Source: Bisporella sp. PMI_857 (lineage: Eukaryota > Ascomycota > Leotiomycetes > Helotiales > Helotiaceae). Taken from it: DNA of 64,000 nt. Where the stretch lies: assembly GCA_021307315.1 (NCBI GenBank), contig JAJSPD010000014.1, forward strand, positions 124,001 to 188,000, read 5' to 3'. The position numbers and the translations under genes were made by a program. Under the pieces are notes generated by a model. The model did not search any database and was not told the origin of the DNA. It saw nothing but the letters and a program-made list of their open reading frames with translations. Positions 23,567-34,983 of this stretch are shown piece after piece. Within the stretch, counting starts at the first letter, position 1. Each line of letters opens with the position of its first letter.

Positions 23567-24555
23567 ATGGCTAATCAGGTTGGTAGGTAAGAGTCGACAG
23601 GGCTAGTGCCTATGCAGTTGTATCCCGAGGTTGATCTTAACCTCAGGCAATAAGATTTAAGGGGGCGGGCCAGTCGTTCGCGGGGCTGACAGAGTCCAGT
23701 ACCCATAGCGGACTCCCAACAAAATACCACCAATACCAACTACAACGACCTGCTGCGATCTCAAGGGATTGAAGAACTGTCCCCAAAAAGTCCAGAGTGT
23801 GAACGCCTTCGAGTTACACCAAATTCTGAGGAAGTTGCGTCGCATAGTGTGTTGGACGGGTATCTTTCAGACACGATTGGACAACCGACATATAGCCTTG
23901 ACATTGAAGAGCTAGGACGCCGTGTGGCACGGCTAGAATCTATAATATCCTCTCAGAATTCAAAAGCCTCGCACCGAATAAGTTTCGCTAACGTCTCAGA
24001 CGAGGTAGCTACCGGACTCGAAGGTGACTCTGGTAAGGCGAAAAAGGAATCCTCGAAGCAGCTCGTCAAGGATTCGAGTGTTGAACCATACAACAAACCA
24101 GGAGAGAAAAGGAAACATACCGAGGAAGCAGATTCAGGGGCTGTAGCTTTCGAAGTCTCTAGGAAAAGGAAGCGGAGAAACGCGTTCAGTCATGTCATCA
24201 CCCCAAGCACAGGCTGGCTCTCCCCCGAGCAGCGGATCAGAGGACAAGCCGAGACTGAGCGCGGAGCAGAAGAAAGCAAATCATATAGCGTCCGGTAAGT
24301 GCTCAAAGAGGATATTTGGTTGGTATTAGTATTTTAAACAGCCTATTGCTAGAGCGAAAGCGCAGAACGGAAATCCGACAACAGTTCGACCGCCTTACGA
24401 CGATAGTACCACACACCAAAGGTATGGCCAGAAGTGAGGCTATCGTGCTCCGAAGAACCGTGGATGCTCTGAAAGCCGAAGAAGCGGAACGAAAGAGGCT
24501 GATTGCTCGCCTTGAGGAGCTGGGCGAGCGCGTCGAGGATGAGTTCAAACGATAG
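23567..24555 (+). CDS. bHLH transcription factor
   Basis: Proposed exons are 23567-23586, 23695-24294 and 24342-24555, giving 277 residues. The open frame of exon 2 begins at an acceptor near 23692 and needs an upstream exon. ATGGCTAATCAG at 23567 followed by GTAAGAG supplies one, with a join of phase 2. An acceptor two bases earlier (exon from 23693), paired with a GTTGGT donor, is an alternative. Intron 2 is 47 nt. The C-terminal ~60 residues are a basic helix-loop-helix: ERKRRTEIRQQFDRL, loop through VPHTKGMARSEAIVL, then helix 2 and a Glu/Arg/Leu-rich helical extension. A KRKRRN cluster further upstream is a likely nuclear localisation signal. The basic region keeps Glu and the Arg pairs used for E-box contact but lacks the usual His. 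The target genes cannot be read from sequence. Confidence 0.85.
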
Positions 24556-25744
24556 GTATTTTATATGGGGCTTGTTGGGTATCACAGTACCACGAGGGCC
24601 TTCTGGTATTCATATGATGATGACTCTCCGAATCCGAGGTGTTGGACGGCGGAAACGGGCTTTTGGCATAGATCCATGTGTACATACTTATGTTTATGGC
24701 TTGGTGTGATGTCCTTCAATTGCTGGGTGTATGGCTACAATGGAGTTATGGAATACCCGCGGATTGTTATTACAGGAGGAGAATCGAGATAATTAATACT
24801 TTTTGACCCGGATTTTGAGCTCATTGTCTGCTACAATCAATTCCAACTTCAGCATGGTTTATTAAGCATTGCTTTGCATCTATCTCTATGTCCAGCCCTG
24901 ATCAAAACCAGGTCTCTGTTCCCTCGTCTCAAGAAGTCTATCATCGCATTGGAGACACATGCACCCAAATTGACACATGGGATGACAAGGAACAGCCAGA
25001 TCTTGTTTCAGATTGATCTACAAGAATTGTGGGTGTAGGACAGTGCTGTACAGGATCGAAGCCCCAGCACTACTGCATTACCGTAAGTACTTATAAAGAG
25101 AGGGGTAACGAGAATGAACATGGGATATGCCGACACTAAACTTAGTACTAATAGGAGAAAAATTCCCTAAACCAACCAACATTTCACTCTTCCTCATCAC
25201 AGTAAATTAACATATGCATGCGTTCCCCCAACGTGTCGCTCCAACACTGGATTTAATGATCAGCCTTTTTTTTTTCTTCTTTTTTTTTTTTAAAGAGGTT
25301 CAAGAACTCTTAAAGCCACCCCCCCCCCCCCCCCTTGCATCCAGAAATAAACTCGCTAAACAGCATCAAGCTTCTATGATTTGCCTTGGGGGGAGGCGCC
25401 TTTCCAAGCTCTCTTGGCAGCTGAATCTGGGGTTATTAGCAGGCCTCGGTGACGCGGGAGCCCCTGAAGTAATTTCTAAGTGGTGCTTGGTGAAGCGCTG
25501 GCGACGTGTTTGCTCCTCTGCCAACCTCACTTGGTTGGCCATCTTAATTTTTTTCTTTCCTTTCTCGGAATTTATCTTTCCCTTTCAATTGCGTATCTTT
25601 CTTCTTATTCTTTTTTTTTCTTCGCTAGTTTTGTGTTGGGGACGACTGTGATACCCCATCAAGCAACTCTCTGTGTATATTGCCCATCTTTCGTTCCTTA
25701 TACCACACTCGCAACAACAACAAGAACAAACTTCAGTCGCGATA
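24556..25744. other. Intergenic: bestrophin gene promoter, low-complexity tracts
   Basis: 1189 bp without a convincing gene. A 145-codon plus frame at 25214-25651 translates homopolymer tracts and is rejected. The last ~200 bp before 25745 are T- and CT-rich, as is common in fungal 5' leaders. Confidence 0.5.
25266..25334 (+). repeat. T10, T12 and C16 homopolymer tracts
   Basis: T10 at 25266-25275, T12 at 25280-25291 and C16 at 25319-25334 lie within 70 bp, in the leader region of the bestrophin gene. They are likely length-variable. Confidence 0.8.
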
Positions 25745-27388
25745 ATGTCAGACGACGGTCCTGCCCCAGCGGGAGGACCTCCAGCAACGGTGGCAGCAGG
25801 AGCGGCAGTAGGAAATGCACCTCAAACAAACGGGCATGATATTACCAACCAAAATGGAGTCCAGGAGAAGCCAATTATTACCAAGTCCCATTTCGATCCC
25901 CAAGTCAGCGACCTCGGCGTGTCATTGAGTCGCCCGCTTTCTCGGAAGAGCAGTATCGACCTCGAAGATTATTTTGTGAGTGTGATATCTTGAAAGGGTT
26001 CCAAAAGCGAGGCCCTATTCTAATGCTATATAGGCTGGTCCACGAGACATGGATGGTCATTCTAAGCTTCCGTACTTCATACGTATGCATGGCAGTGTAA
26101 GTTGAGGCCAAATGAAAAGTTTTACAACGAGCAATGACTGATTTGGGTCCTTCAAGGTTATGCCGAGGATGATTGTGCCTATTCTCTGCATTGCGGGATG
26201 GGCATGTATGATTACTGCTATCCATAAACGTGTTACACCGCGTAAGAAAAAATTTATGCCTTTCATACAGTATTTAGACTAAACAGCTTTACAGTCGGCG
26301 TGTCCACCCTCCTCCTCACCGTCCTCGGTTTCGTGGTTGGTCTTTCGCTCTCTTTCCGAAGCTCTACTGCTTACGAACGGTAAATACCGATTGATTATCA
26401 CAATATATCTATTTGAAGCTAATACTTAACTAGTTACTCAGAAGGTCGCAAAACATGGTGCACTCTTCTCATACACAGCCGAAATCTCGCTCGCTATATC
26501 TGGGTCCATGTTGGGGAGCGCGAAGGTCGAAAGAAGGAAGATCTTCTGCAGAAAATCACAGCCATGAACATGGTTCTCGCATTCGCTGTTTCTGTTAAGC
26601 ATCGACTTCGTTTCGAGCCATATGCTCATTACCCGGATCTCAATGGCCTTGTGAACCATCTTGACACATATGCCAAGGCTGCCCATAAGCCGGTGAATGT
26701 GGAGGACCCAAAAAAGACCATTTGGAAGGCCGTTGGTGAGAGGCTCGGTCTACCATTCGCTATCTCTAATCCGAGAAAGCGTATCAAGCGCGCTGATAAG
26801 CCGCTGGGTAACCTACCCATGGAAATCCAATCATATCTGAGTTCGTATCTTGAAGAAGTCGTTGCGACTGGACAAATGAAGTCGACCGTCATCCAGAGCC
26901 AATATATGAACGCACTAGTTGGTTTGACAGACACAGCTGGCAATGCCGAGCGTGTCTTGACCACCCCGCTGCCCATCGGTTACAATATCCTGATCTCCCA
27001 GGTCGTTCTTCTATACGTCTATCTTCTCCCTTTCCAGCTCCTAAACCAACTCGAGTGGCTTACCATTCCTGGCACTATAGCTGCTGCGTATATCATTCTC
27101 GGAATCGCGACAATTGGAGATGAGCTTGAGAATCCCTTCGGAAACGATGTCAATGACTTGCCACTTGACGGTTACTGCTCCGAACTAAGCAAAGAAATCG
27201 ATACCCTAATGAGTACACCTGCCCCCAAATTCGGCGAGCACCTGGATGGTAGCACTAACACGAATTTACCGTTATGGCCGTTGAGTAACAAGGAGTATGG
27301 ATCGTGGAAAGATAGAAGTGAAATTGATATCCGAGCTGCATTAAGAAGCAAGGTTATTGCTTCGAAGGGACAGGATATTCCTGTCTGA
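25745..27388 (+). CDS. Bestrophin-family (UPF0187) anion channel protein
   Basis: Five exons, 25745-25975, 26034-26096, 26157-26241, 26295-26379 and 26434-27388, give 472 residues. Phases are consistent and the introns are 53-60 nt. The N-terminal ~65 residues are Ala/Pro/Gly-rich and probably cytosolic. The family core begins at SKLPYFIRMHGSVMPRM, followed by a membrane span (IVPILCIAGWACMITAI), a second hydrophobic stretch (GVSTLLLTVLGFVVGL), and the hallmark FRSSTAYERYSEGRKTW. Later spans lie in NILISQVVLLYVYLLPFQLL and GTIAAAYIILGIATIGDE, with the conserved ELENPFGNDVNDLPL after it, a segment shared with bestrophins. Animal relatives are Ca2+-gated chloride channels. Fungal members are usually assigned to plasma or vacuolar membrane without proven substrates. 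Confidence 0.93.
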
Positions 27389-27935
27389 GGGCTTTTCGTC
27401 TAGCTCCCAAAATATCTGCTTGCGAAGCTACAGGTCATAAAATGGATATATTGATGTGATTTCCTTTTGAGCCGCAGTTTTTTATCCTCGCCGACTCATC
27501 ACGGAGCCTTGAATTAAGATCTACAATACTCCTTTGCATTGTCTCCAATTTTCGTGCATTTTATGTACATTAAAGATGAAAATAGTCAAGTGCTTCCATA
27601 TTCAGAATGGTGCAGGCGATTTCTCACAGAGTTTTGCGTCGTAACCCAATATGCGTTTATCATCTGTCTGGTTTATGAAGTAGTTCCTTCCGCGCCTTTA
27701 CCTGATCTGCAGTTCCAAAATCACCTCCCACTTCAAACCAACCATCTTATGAAGTTTAACCTGTTTTGAATTCGAGATGAATCCGAAATGGTCTTTGTTT
27801 TACACCTCGCTTCCCCTGGCAAGAAGCAACATCCAAGAATATTTACTGCATCCGGCAATCTCTTTGTACTTGCCTGCCCTGCCCCTCATACTCACAAGAT
27901 TCAGCCCCCAGCATTGCAGTGCCATATTTCTGCAA
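27389..27935. other. Intergenic, no gene recognised
   Basis: 547 bp between two plus-strand genes. The frame of the next gene is open from about 27788, but the first good ATG giving a protein-like N-terminus is at 27936. Confidence 0.45.
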
Positions 27936-30163
27936 TGGACCGACTCAACGCAACGTTTATAGACTATCTCTCCGAAAAGGGGATCACACCCCTCGACCTA
28001 CCCACAGACGGGTCACCTCTAACGCAAGAGCAGACACGTCAAGTTACGCTATGGCGGCAGTATCAGGCATCTAAGCTAAACGGGTGGATGGTGCAGGATC
28101 TAATAAATCTCGGCTGTTGGGAAAAGAAGGACGCGAAGCCCAGCGAGTTGGGCGATATCCCACTACATCCGCTGTTCGCCACGGAAAATTGGGTCACGCT
28201 GGAGAACCTACCGGCACATTCAGGCACAGGGACGGGAAGTGGAAATGGAAGCGGAGGTGATCGTCGGGTTTTCGACGTGCTCAAGCCTGTGCTTGGTCTT
28301 GCAACCATGCTAATTCAGGATTCGGGGCTCTGGGTGTGGTTCGTGGCCCTTCATCTGCTTTGGCTAAGGTCGATATGTGGCATATGTACTCAGTCATTCC
28401 GTATATTTGAGATTCATTTTGGATTGGCACTTACAATTAGTCCAGGCTAGATTCATTGCTCCATGAACCATGGAAGAAGGTTGATCCATCCATGACACAG
28501 GATGGCTGCCCACCTGGTCATCCGGGATACCAAGCGTACATGTTTGAGCCTACGACTTCAGCAAAGAGACCTAAGGAAAAGCCCGGGTCTGGATATCTCC
28601 TCGATCTGGCTAACAACATAGTATACCAACTTGAGTCCGTGGTAGTCAATGCGTCGTTGAGAGCACGGGCCGGTGTATATCAAGCCTATACCACCGGACG
28701 ATATGCGGTAGAAAACCAGATGGGCACATGGAAGGGCAGCATCGTGCACATATTGACTGAGCATTTGGAACTTCTCATGCCACCAGAAAACAAGTTGACG
28801 GAGAGCCAGCGCCTCGTTCAACAATTCATAGCGGCAACAACAGTGTGTGGCAACAGTATCATAGATTTCTTTTACCGCTCATCAACAGCTGACTTCCATT
28901 TAGTTAATCCATGAGACCATGGCAAGTACCATCACCTATTTTCAAAATGAACCTTCTAACATGACAAGCATGCTGCTGGATTGATGAAGCGACACCACCT
29001 CGGACTCGTCTTGAACTCCTCCGAACCGGTGAGGATAGCCTATGCAGGAAGCTTCTAACGCTGACCAGAAATCATTATAGTTCTTCTGCGATGAATCAGT
29101 CTGCGAACTTGGCGCATCCTGGGAGAATATGGTGAGCATGCACCTAACACCAAAAAAAAATCTTCTACTAAGATGAAGTACACTCATAATCTGACAGTGC
29201 TACGGAGGCAAGATCAACTCCCTGTTAAGACACGATGGGATCACTTTTGACTGGCCAAGCCCAGGCGCAGTTTGTTTCATGCCCTGGCCGAACTGGCTGA
29301 TATACGGCGACGGGAAATGGAGCATGAACTCCCCACCGCGATACCGCACGCCGAACCCCTACCCGCCAGACTCCCATTACACGGCCTGCCCGATACCGAC
29401 CGACTTCATTGAAGCGATCCAGCAGAAATCCTTCTGGGACCGCATCGTGCTGCGTTTCGGGCGGGACGCGTTCAACTTTTCCAAGCGAGGATGCTTCATC
29501 CACTACAAGGAGCGGCCTCAGCCACCACACACGAGAGCAAGAGCCCTCATAGCCGGGGCAGATCAAGCCAGCTGGTCGCGCTGGAGGGTAGACGGCCCCA
29601 CCCAGTTGGCAACATTCCATCCGGGCCAGATCCCGACGGGACTTCTGGGGGAGGCACACCACGAGCTCGAAGCCGGCATCCGAAGCGCGCTGACGAGCCA
29701 AAGGGCAGAGTTTGGAGCGCGCCAGGCGGCGCGAGAGGCAGGAATCGGCCTCGAACGGTTCAGAGCCGCGGCGGCCAAGCCCAACGAGCAGCTTGAGCAG
29801 GCGATGGCGAGCTCGACGTGGACGGCGCTGCGGCGGCTTGCTACGCCGGGCCATGGGAATCGGGAAGAGTGCGCGCTTGCGCTTCGGTACTATCGCGAGC
29901 TGCTGATGCTGCTGATGAGGTCTACGAATCGTGTGGTTGTCGCCGAGAGCCTTTTGCTGCTTTCAACGATGGAGCAGGTGGGCGATATAGGCGCTCGCGG
30001 ACGGATGAGAAGTAGGGCCGTGCAGGAGCTGCGCCGCCTGGATAGGGGAGCTATTGATCCTGTGGTGTATGATGAAGCAACGTCGATAGCTGGGGAAGTT
30101 ATGCGGTTGGCTGGTTTGCAGGGAGAGAACGGCGGAGTGATTGAAAGGCAGAGCAGTGCATAG
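27936..30163 (+). CDS. Unrecognised multi-exon protein, about 650 residues
   Basis: Exons: 27936 to about 28370, about 28447-28902, 28969-29028, 29081-29131 and 29198-30163. The last three joins are in phase and give HHLGLVLNSSEP then FFCDESVCELGASWENM then CYGGKINSLL. The first two junctions are uncertain: no strong donor lies at the end of exon 1, and exon 2 needs a weak GTTAAT donor. The protein starts MDRLNATFIDYLSEKG and has a Gly/Ser-rich linker. A block around FIAATTVCGNSIIDFFYRSS sits where related-looking fungal proteins may carry a metallopeptidase HExxH motif. No such motif is present here, and that comparison is from memory and weak. The last exon is strikingly GC-rich and encodes WPSPGAVCFMPWPNWLIYGD and an Ala/Arg/Leu helical C-terminus. 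I assign no function. Confidence 0.65.
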
Positions 30164-30251
30164 GAAACTTAGATTGGACATTTTGTAAACGAATATATAC
30201 AAACACTATACATCTCTTACATCTGCTTTTTCTCTCCCAGTATTGCTCAAA

Positions 30252-32321
30252 CTAGGCCTCCTTGCCTTTGGCAGCTTCAATAACATCCACCCAATTCTCC
30301 GCCTTCTTTCTCCCGCCTTTGTAGCTCTCGCTCAAATACTTCTCGGCATCCCGTCCCCAGGCGATCAACTCGTCCTCGCTCCCCCACTCTCCCATAGCCA
30401 TCAGCCCCACAGGCACCGAACCCTCGCCCTTGACAGGCTCCACATACCCCACCGGCGCGCTGATCGCCGGGTTCCCGCAGAAGTTTGCCAGCCAAACGTA
30501 CTCCATGTTCCTGATGCTCATATTCGCATCGCTGACGCCATGGCTCAAGCTCCCCTCGTTCGTGATCGGCCAGCCAGGGATCGGCGTCGTCGGCGTAACG
30601 ATGATCAAGCCGGGATGCAGCTCGTAGAGGTAGGCGAGATGCTGCATCAGGAGGTTGCGCAGCTGCTGCGCGAGGAGGTAGTCCCGCGCGGGCGTCTGCT
30701 CCGCCACCATGAGCAGCACCTTGTTGGCCGAGTTCATGTCCGCGAGCCACCTCTTCGGCGACGCGGCCTTCGCGCGCATCCGGACCGCCATCTCCGCGAG
30801 GATCGTGAAGGCGTGCGCGGTCTGGCCTTCGGGGAGGTACGGGATCTCGATCTCTACCACCTCGTACCCTAGCTTCGAGGTGTAGTAGTCCAGGGCCGCG
30901 TTACAGATTTTCAAGACCGACGGGTCGGCGCGCGCGAACCACGCCTTTTCGATGCCGATCTTCCTGCTTCCGTGTGCGGGTGTGGAGGGCGGGGCGAAGA
31001 CCGAGCAGATTCGAGAGCCGGGATTGGGGTTCGCCATCACGCGGTAGGCAATCTCGAGGTCGGCCATGTTGGCTGCGATGGGGCCGCCGACGGTAACGGT
31101 GCTTCCGTTGTCTTCGAGGCGATGGTGGGAGGCTTTCAGGCCGTAGACGCCGCAGAAGGAGGCGGGTATGCGGATTGATCCGCCGCCATCGTTGCCGAGC
31201 GCGAAGGGGACGAGACCTGAGGACACGGCGTACCCGGAGCCGCCGGAGGAGCCGCCTGTATAGTATTGTGGATTGTGCGGGTTCTTGGGGGTGCCATAAT
31301 TAGGATTGTTATTTGTTGTGTCGGCGCCGATTCTATTCATGTTAGCACTAGAGTCGGTAGTTCAGAATGTAGAGAAGGGAGTAAAGGGTTCATACTCATG
31401 CATGTTCGTTTTGCCAATGATGACCGCGCCGGCGTCGATCCATTGCTGAATCGACCATATGGTTTCTTCTGCGATGGCAAAGATGCTGTCGTTTGCTTTG
31501 CGGCCGGAGGTTGTGCGATAGCCTGCGACATCGGACTCATCTTTGACCGCAGTGGGTACGCCGTCAAGAATACCTAGGGGCGAGCCGTTTTTGTAGCGGA
31601 GAGTTGAGGCACGCGCTGCTTCAAGAACGGCTTCCGGGTTGCAGGAGATGAATGCGGTTGCATGGTGGGAGACGGGAGTTACGTCTCTGCGAACTGTGTG
31701 ATGATAGCGTTAGTAATTTTCCAAAAAAAAAAAAAAAAGCCCGAGAACTATACATCATGTACAGAATCGATGTTTGGATTGGTTGCAACTTACTCAGTGG
31801 AAGTAACGATTCCGCAACTTGCAGCGGTGTGAGTGCTCCAGAAAGATACAGAGCATGATATTCAGCAACTGAGCGATATCGACCCGGAATATCTTCCGCC
31901 GGCACAGGGAAAGAACTCGGGTCGAGTTTCACTTCCTCGGCCCTCACTCCATCTCTAGGAAGGGGAACAACAGTAGGCTAAGCAGGTCAGTCACATGTAC
32001 ATGTCACGTCCCTCGGGGCTAAATACTCACATCGAATCGTTCCACGTACTTGTGCAGATCCTGGATGTCTCTAAGACTCCCAAAGCCAGCATTTGACCAC
32101 AGTGTTGATTGCAAGAATGGGAGCTTAGAGATGCTGATCGGAAGGGTTAGCTGATGTAGAGCTGATTAGCGAATCACTTACAGCCAAGCTCCAATCGTGA
32201 GGGTCCTTCCTTGAAACACTGGAAGGGCATCTTCTTTTCTGTTGTACGGGACTTTAGGACCTTGGACTGCTTTTGGGTAGTCAAAGAAGCGTTTCGTGTT
32301 TTCCGTTGAGTCCGCCATCAT
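30252..32321 (-). CDS. Amidase (amidase-signature family)
   Basis: Five exons, 32321-32182, 32133-32031, 31977-31794, 31693-31396 and 31332-30252, give 601 residues. All phases agree. The family hydrolyses carboxylic amides with a Ser-cisSer-Lys triad, and all three parts are visible: Lys in [11 protein letters not shown], the cis-Ser in GGSSGGSG, and the nucleophile Ser in [14 protein letters not shown]. Full length is typical of fungal amidases. Intron 3 (100 nt) contains an A16/T16 homopolymer, and the intron before the GGSSGGSG exon restores [18 protein letters not shown]. No signal peptide is seen, so it is probably cytosolic. The substrate (acetamide, indoleacetamide, fatty amide or other) cannot be told. 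Its 3' end faces that of the unknown 27936 gene with only 88 bp between them. Confidence 0.94.
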
Positions 32322-32959
32322 AGAGGCTTTTGTTCAATAGGTATACAATTGTATTGTGTAGACTGGGCACTATGGGGGGCGATCCGAAGGCGATTGTTTC
32401 AAATTAGTCCCAAGATACTAAGTAGGAGTATAGATCTATTCAATTGCAATACAAAGCGTTTGTACTACGATGAAATGGGTTTGTTTGACGTCTAACGATA
32501 GTGAATCAAAAAGCTTGTGCAGGCCTCGGTAGCCGAGTGCCAAGAATTAAGCTCCCCAGCTGCGGCCGCCCCCACCCCCAGACCTACAAAAGTCACAGAT
32601 TATTATCAGAAGTGGGCGGTGGATCAACATTAGTGCTATTAGTTCGTCAACGCTGGCCACATAGGCTACACGATATCCACTGAGCGCTCGAATAAGATGC
32701 CACTTGCTCCGCCCCACCGGAATCACCCTGGAGAAGAATGGTTGAAGAGAAGGCAATGATTTCGGCCTTGGAATCTGCCTGATGGCTCTGCTGTGGCTGA
32801 GCCTGGACTCACCTCACGTTGATATAAATCAGTAGAATCCATTGTCCATTCTGTGGGGAGGTGAGGCCCAAATATGCGCTATCACTACTATTCTTTCTAA
32901 TTAGTCAAAACCCTAATTTATGCAATCTATGTTTGCTATTCCCTGAATCACACAAGAAA
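32322..32959. promoter_or_regulatory. Divergent promoter region, amidase / pseudokinase genes
   Basis: 638 bp lie between the ATG at 32321 (minus) and the ATG at 32960 (plus). A 69-codon minus frame inside it looks spurious. No clear TATA box. Confidence 0.4.
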
Positions 32960-34660
32960 ATGGAGCTTGGAACAGCCATCGCCTTGGTCGCATTTTCTGA
33001 TCAATGTATAAAGTTAGTCGCCGTCAAAGCTAAAAGCGGTTATATCTAACTGCCCGTATCCAGATATGGCACAAAACTAGTCAAGAGATGTGAAAACTAC
33101 AAGCATGCTCAGCAAGAGGCAAAAGAGTTTCTTATCACTATCGAGCTAAACTGGCTGAAGACAGAAGCACAGATCGCGTTCCTACGTTCTATTGCAGACA
33201 CACTTGACGAGAAATACCTCGCTATACAGTGCCATATACTGTCAGAGCTAGAGGGCAAGCTGAAGACTGCTACGTTGACCTTAGACCAATTGATAAAGTC
33301 GAAAGAGCGCGGTATTGTACTTATGAGCGCCGGCAAGAAGCTCCTCTATGCGTTCAAAAAAGATTCGCTGCAGGTGATCGTGGAGGACCTCGAGAAATGG
33401 CAAGCGAGATTCGACCCTTGCTGGATGTTGATCATGAGACTGGATTCTCGTTACATCGATGACCAACTGTTCAAAGAAACTCGAAAACCAGCAGCAGCCC
33501 AATCACAGTTCATCCTGACCGCTGGGGAAATAAGAGAAGCTGCCCGAGCCAACCTAGCAGACAGCCCTGCGGTAGAGGCGACGCGACTAGACAACAATCT
33601 TTCTAACGTCGAAGTCTTACCCTACTCCCAGGTTTTACGGGCTTGGGACTCGCGGTCTAGTTCAGTGTTGGTAGACAGGATGCGGTGCGTGCCTTTCGCA
33701 GATATTGAGGAAACGACGAAGGATGCACGGAAGCTTGCTCTCATTCTTCAGAAAGTTGACTCGAAAACTTTCGGCCTCCTAAAATGTGAGGGTATCATAG
33801 AAGAACACGAAAATATCGTGGACCGGTTCGGGGACACTCGGATGTCGCCTATTTTCAACTTTGTATTTAGGATTCCTCATGATATACAAAATCCGCGAAG
33901 CCTTCGGAGTATCCTGCAAGAAGCCGCTCCGTACCCACTGAATGAGCGTTTAGATCTGGCCAAAAAGCTTGCACATTCTGTACTCTATGTTCATACGGCT
34001 CGATTTGTACACAAGAGTATACGACCGGAGACGATTATTATTTTTGAAGATTCAATGTCAGTGATTGGGAGTCCATTTCTTCTAGGTTTTGAGAAGTTTC
34101 GACCAGCAGATGGTCAAACGTACATGGTTGGAGATGGAGATTGGGAGAAGAATCTTTGTAAGTGGCTGTGTCAAACAGCCATATGATGTCATTAATGCTT
34201 GGTAGATCGCCATCCAAAGAGGCAAGGAGTTCTCCCGGAAGATCAATACCAGATGCAACACGACGCCTACAGTCTAGGTGTAGTACTTTTGGAGATTGGC
34301 CTATGGTCTTCATTCGTGTCGTATTTAAATACCCATGGCCAAAATACCGCCGTGCCGAGCAACTCCCTATCTGTCTTGCAAGTTGAGGAAGAAAAACATC
34401 CGCGACGACGTGCATATAAGAACAAACAAGTATTGGAGGGATTAGCTGAGCAAAATTTGCCGAGAATTATTGGGCGGAAGTACACTGATGTGGTATTACT
34501 GTGCCTTCGCTGCTTAGATGAAGGTGATAGTGCTGGTTTCGAATTGGTACCAGCCAGACAAAAGCTGATATCTACTAGTGATGGTGTTGGGGACGACATA
34601 GATATAGGACTACAGTTCGTCCACAATGTTTTAGATAGAATTCAGGGGATCTCTATTTAA
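32960..34660 (+). CDS. Helical N-terminal domain plus pseudokinase protein
   Basis: Three exons, 32960-33012, 33064-34157 and 34206-34660, give 533 residues. The introns are 51 and 48 nt, with consistent phases. The first ~120 residues form a compact all-helical region that starts MELGTAIALVAFSDQCIKYG, without a signal peptide. It resembles the N-terminal bundle of fungal HeLo/HeLo-like cell-death proteins (inference). From about residue 240 the sequence follows a protein kinase fold. RLDLAKKLAHSVLYVHTARF corresponds to the helix before the catalytic loop. The loop reads HKSIRPETII instead of HRDLKPEN, LGFEKFRPADG stands where DFG should be, and YSLGVVLLEIGLW matches the F-helix. The catalytic Asp residues are absent, so it should be a pseudokinase. 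It is convergent with the kinase gene at 34984-36782. Confidence 0.85.
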
Positions 34661-34983
34661 CGAGAGAACTTCAAGCGATCTAATCATACATCACTAAGTC
34701 CACCTAATGCCGTTGAGTATGTGCTTGAGCAAATGATCTTTTGCGTATTACTAGCAATTCCTTTCAGCAATAGCACTTTTGGTCGTCGATCATTGAATAG
34801 GGAGTTCTGCTTCATGCTTATTCCGTGGAACCTAAGCTTCTTGCATTCTCAAAGGGGCATTCAAGCCAATATATTGCTTTTCATGCTTGTGCCGTTCTTT
34901 TTTGAAGATGTTTGCCAAGACCTCCAAATCGCACCTTCAATACATCCTCTAATTTCGATCAGTCGCCTATGTACTCCAAAATA
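34661..34983. other. Intergenic between convergent genes
   Basis: 323 bp between two stop codons. AT-rich, with no gene seen; it should hold both 3' UTRs. Confidence 0.5.

Noticed and set aside
25214..25651. 145-codon frame with poly-Phe and poly-Pro
   Set aside because: Translates homopolymer T and C tracts in a 5' flank.
29225..29854. 209-codon minus frame antisense to a GC-rich exon
   Set aside because: High GC opens the antisense frame; the plus strand has consistent exons and the antisense protein is Arg/Pro-biased noise.
30243..30872. 209-codon plus frame antisense to the amidase
   Set aside because: Shadow of the amidase gene in GC-rich DNA; the translation is His/Arg/Leu-rich without any domain.
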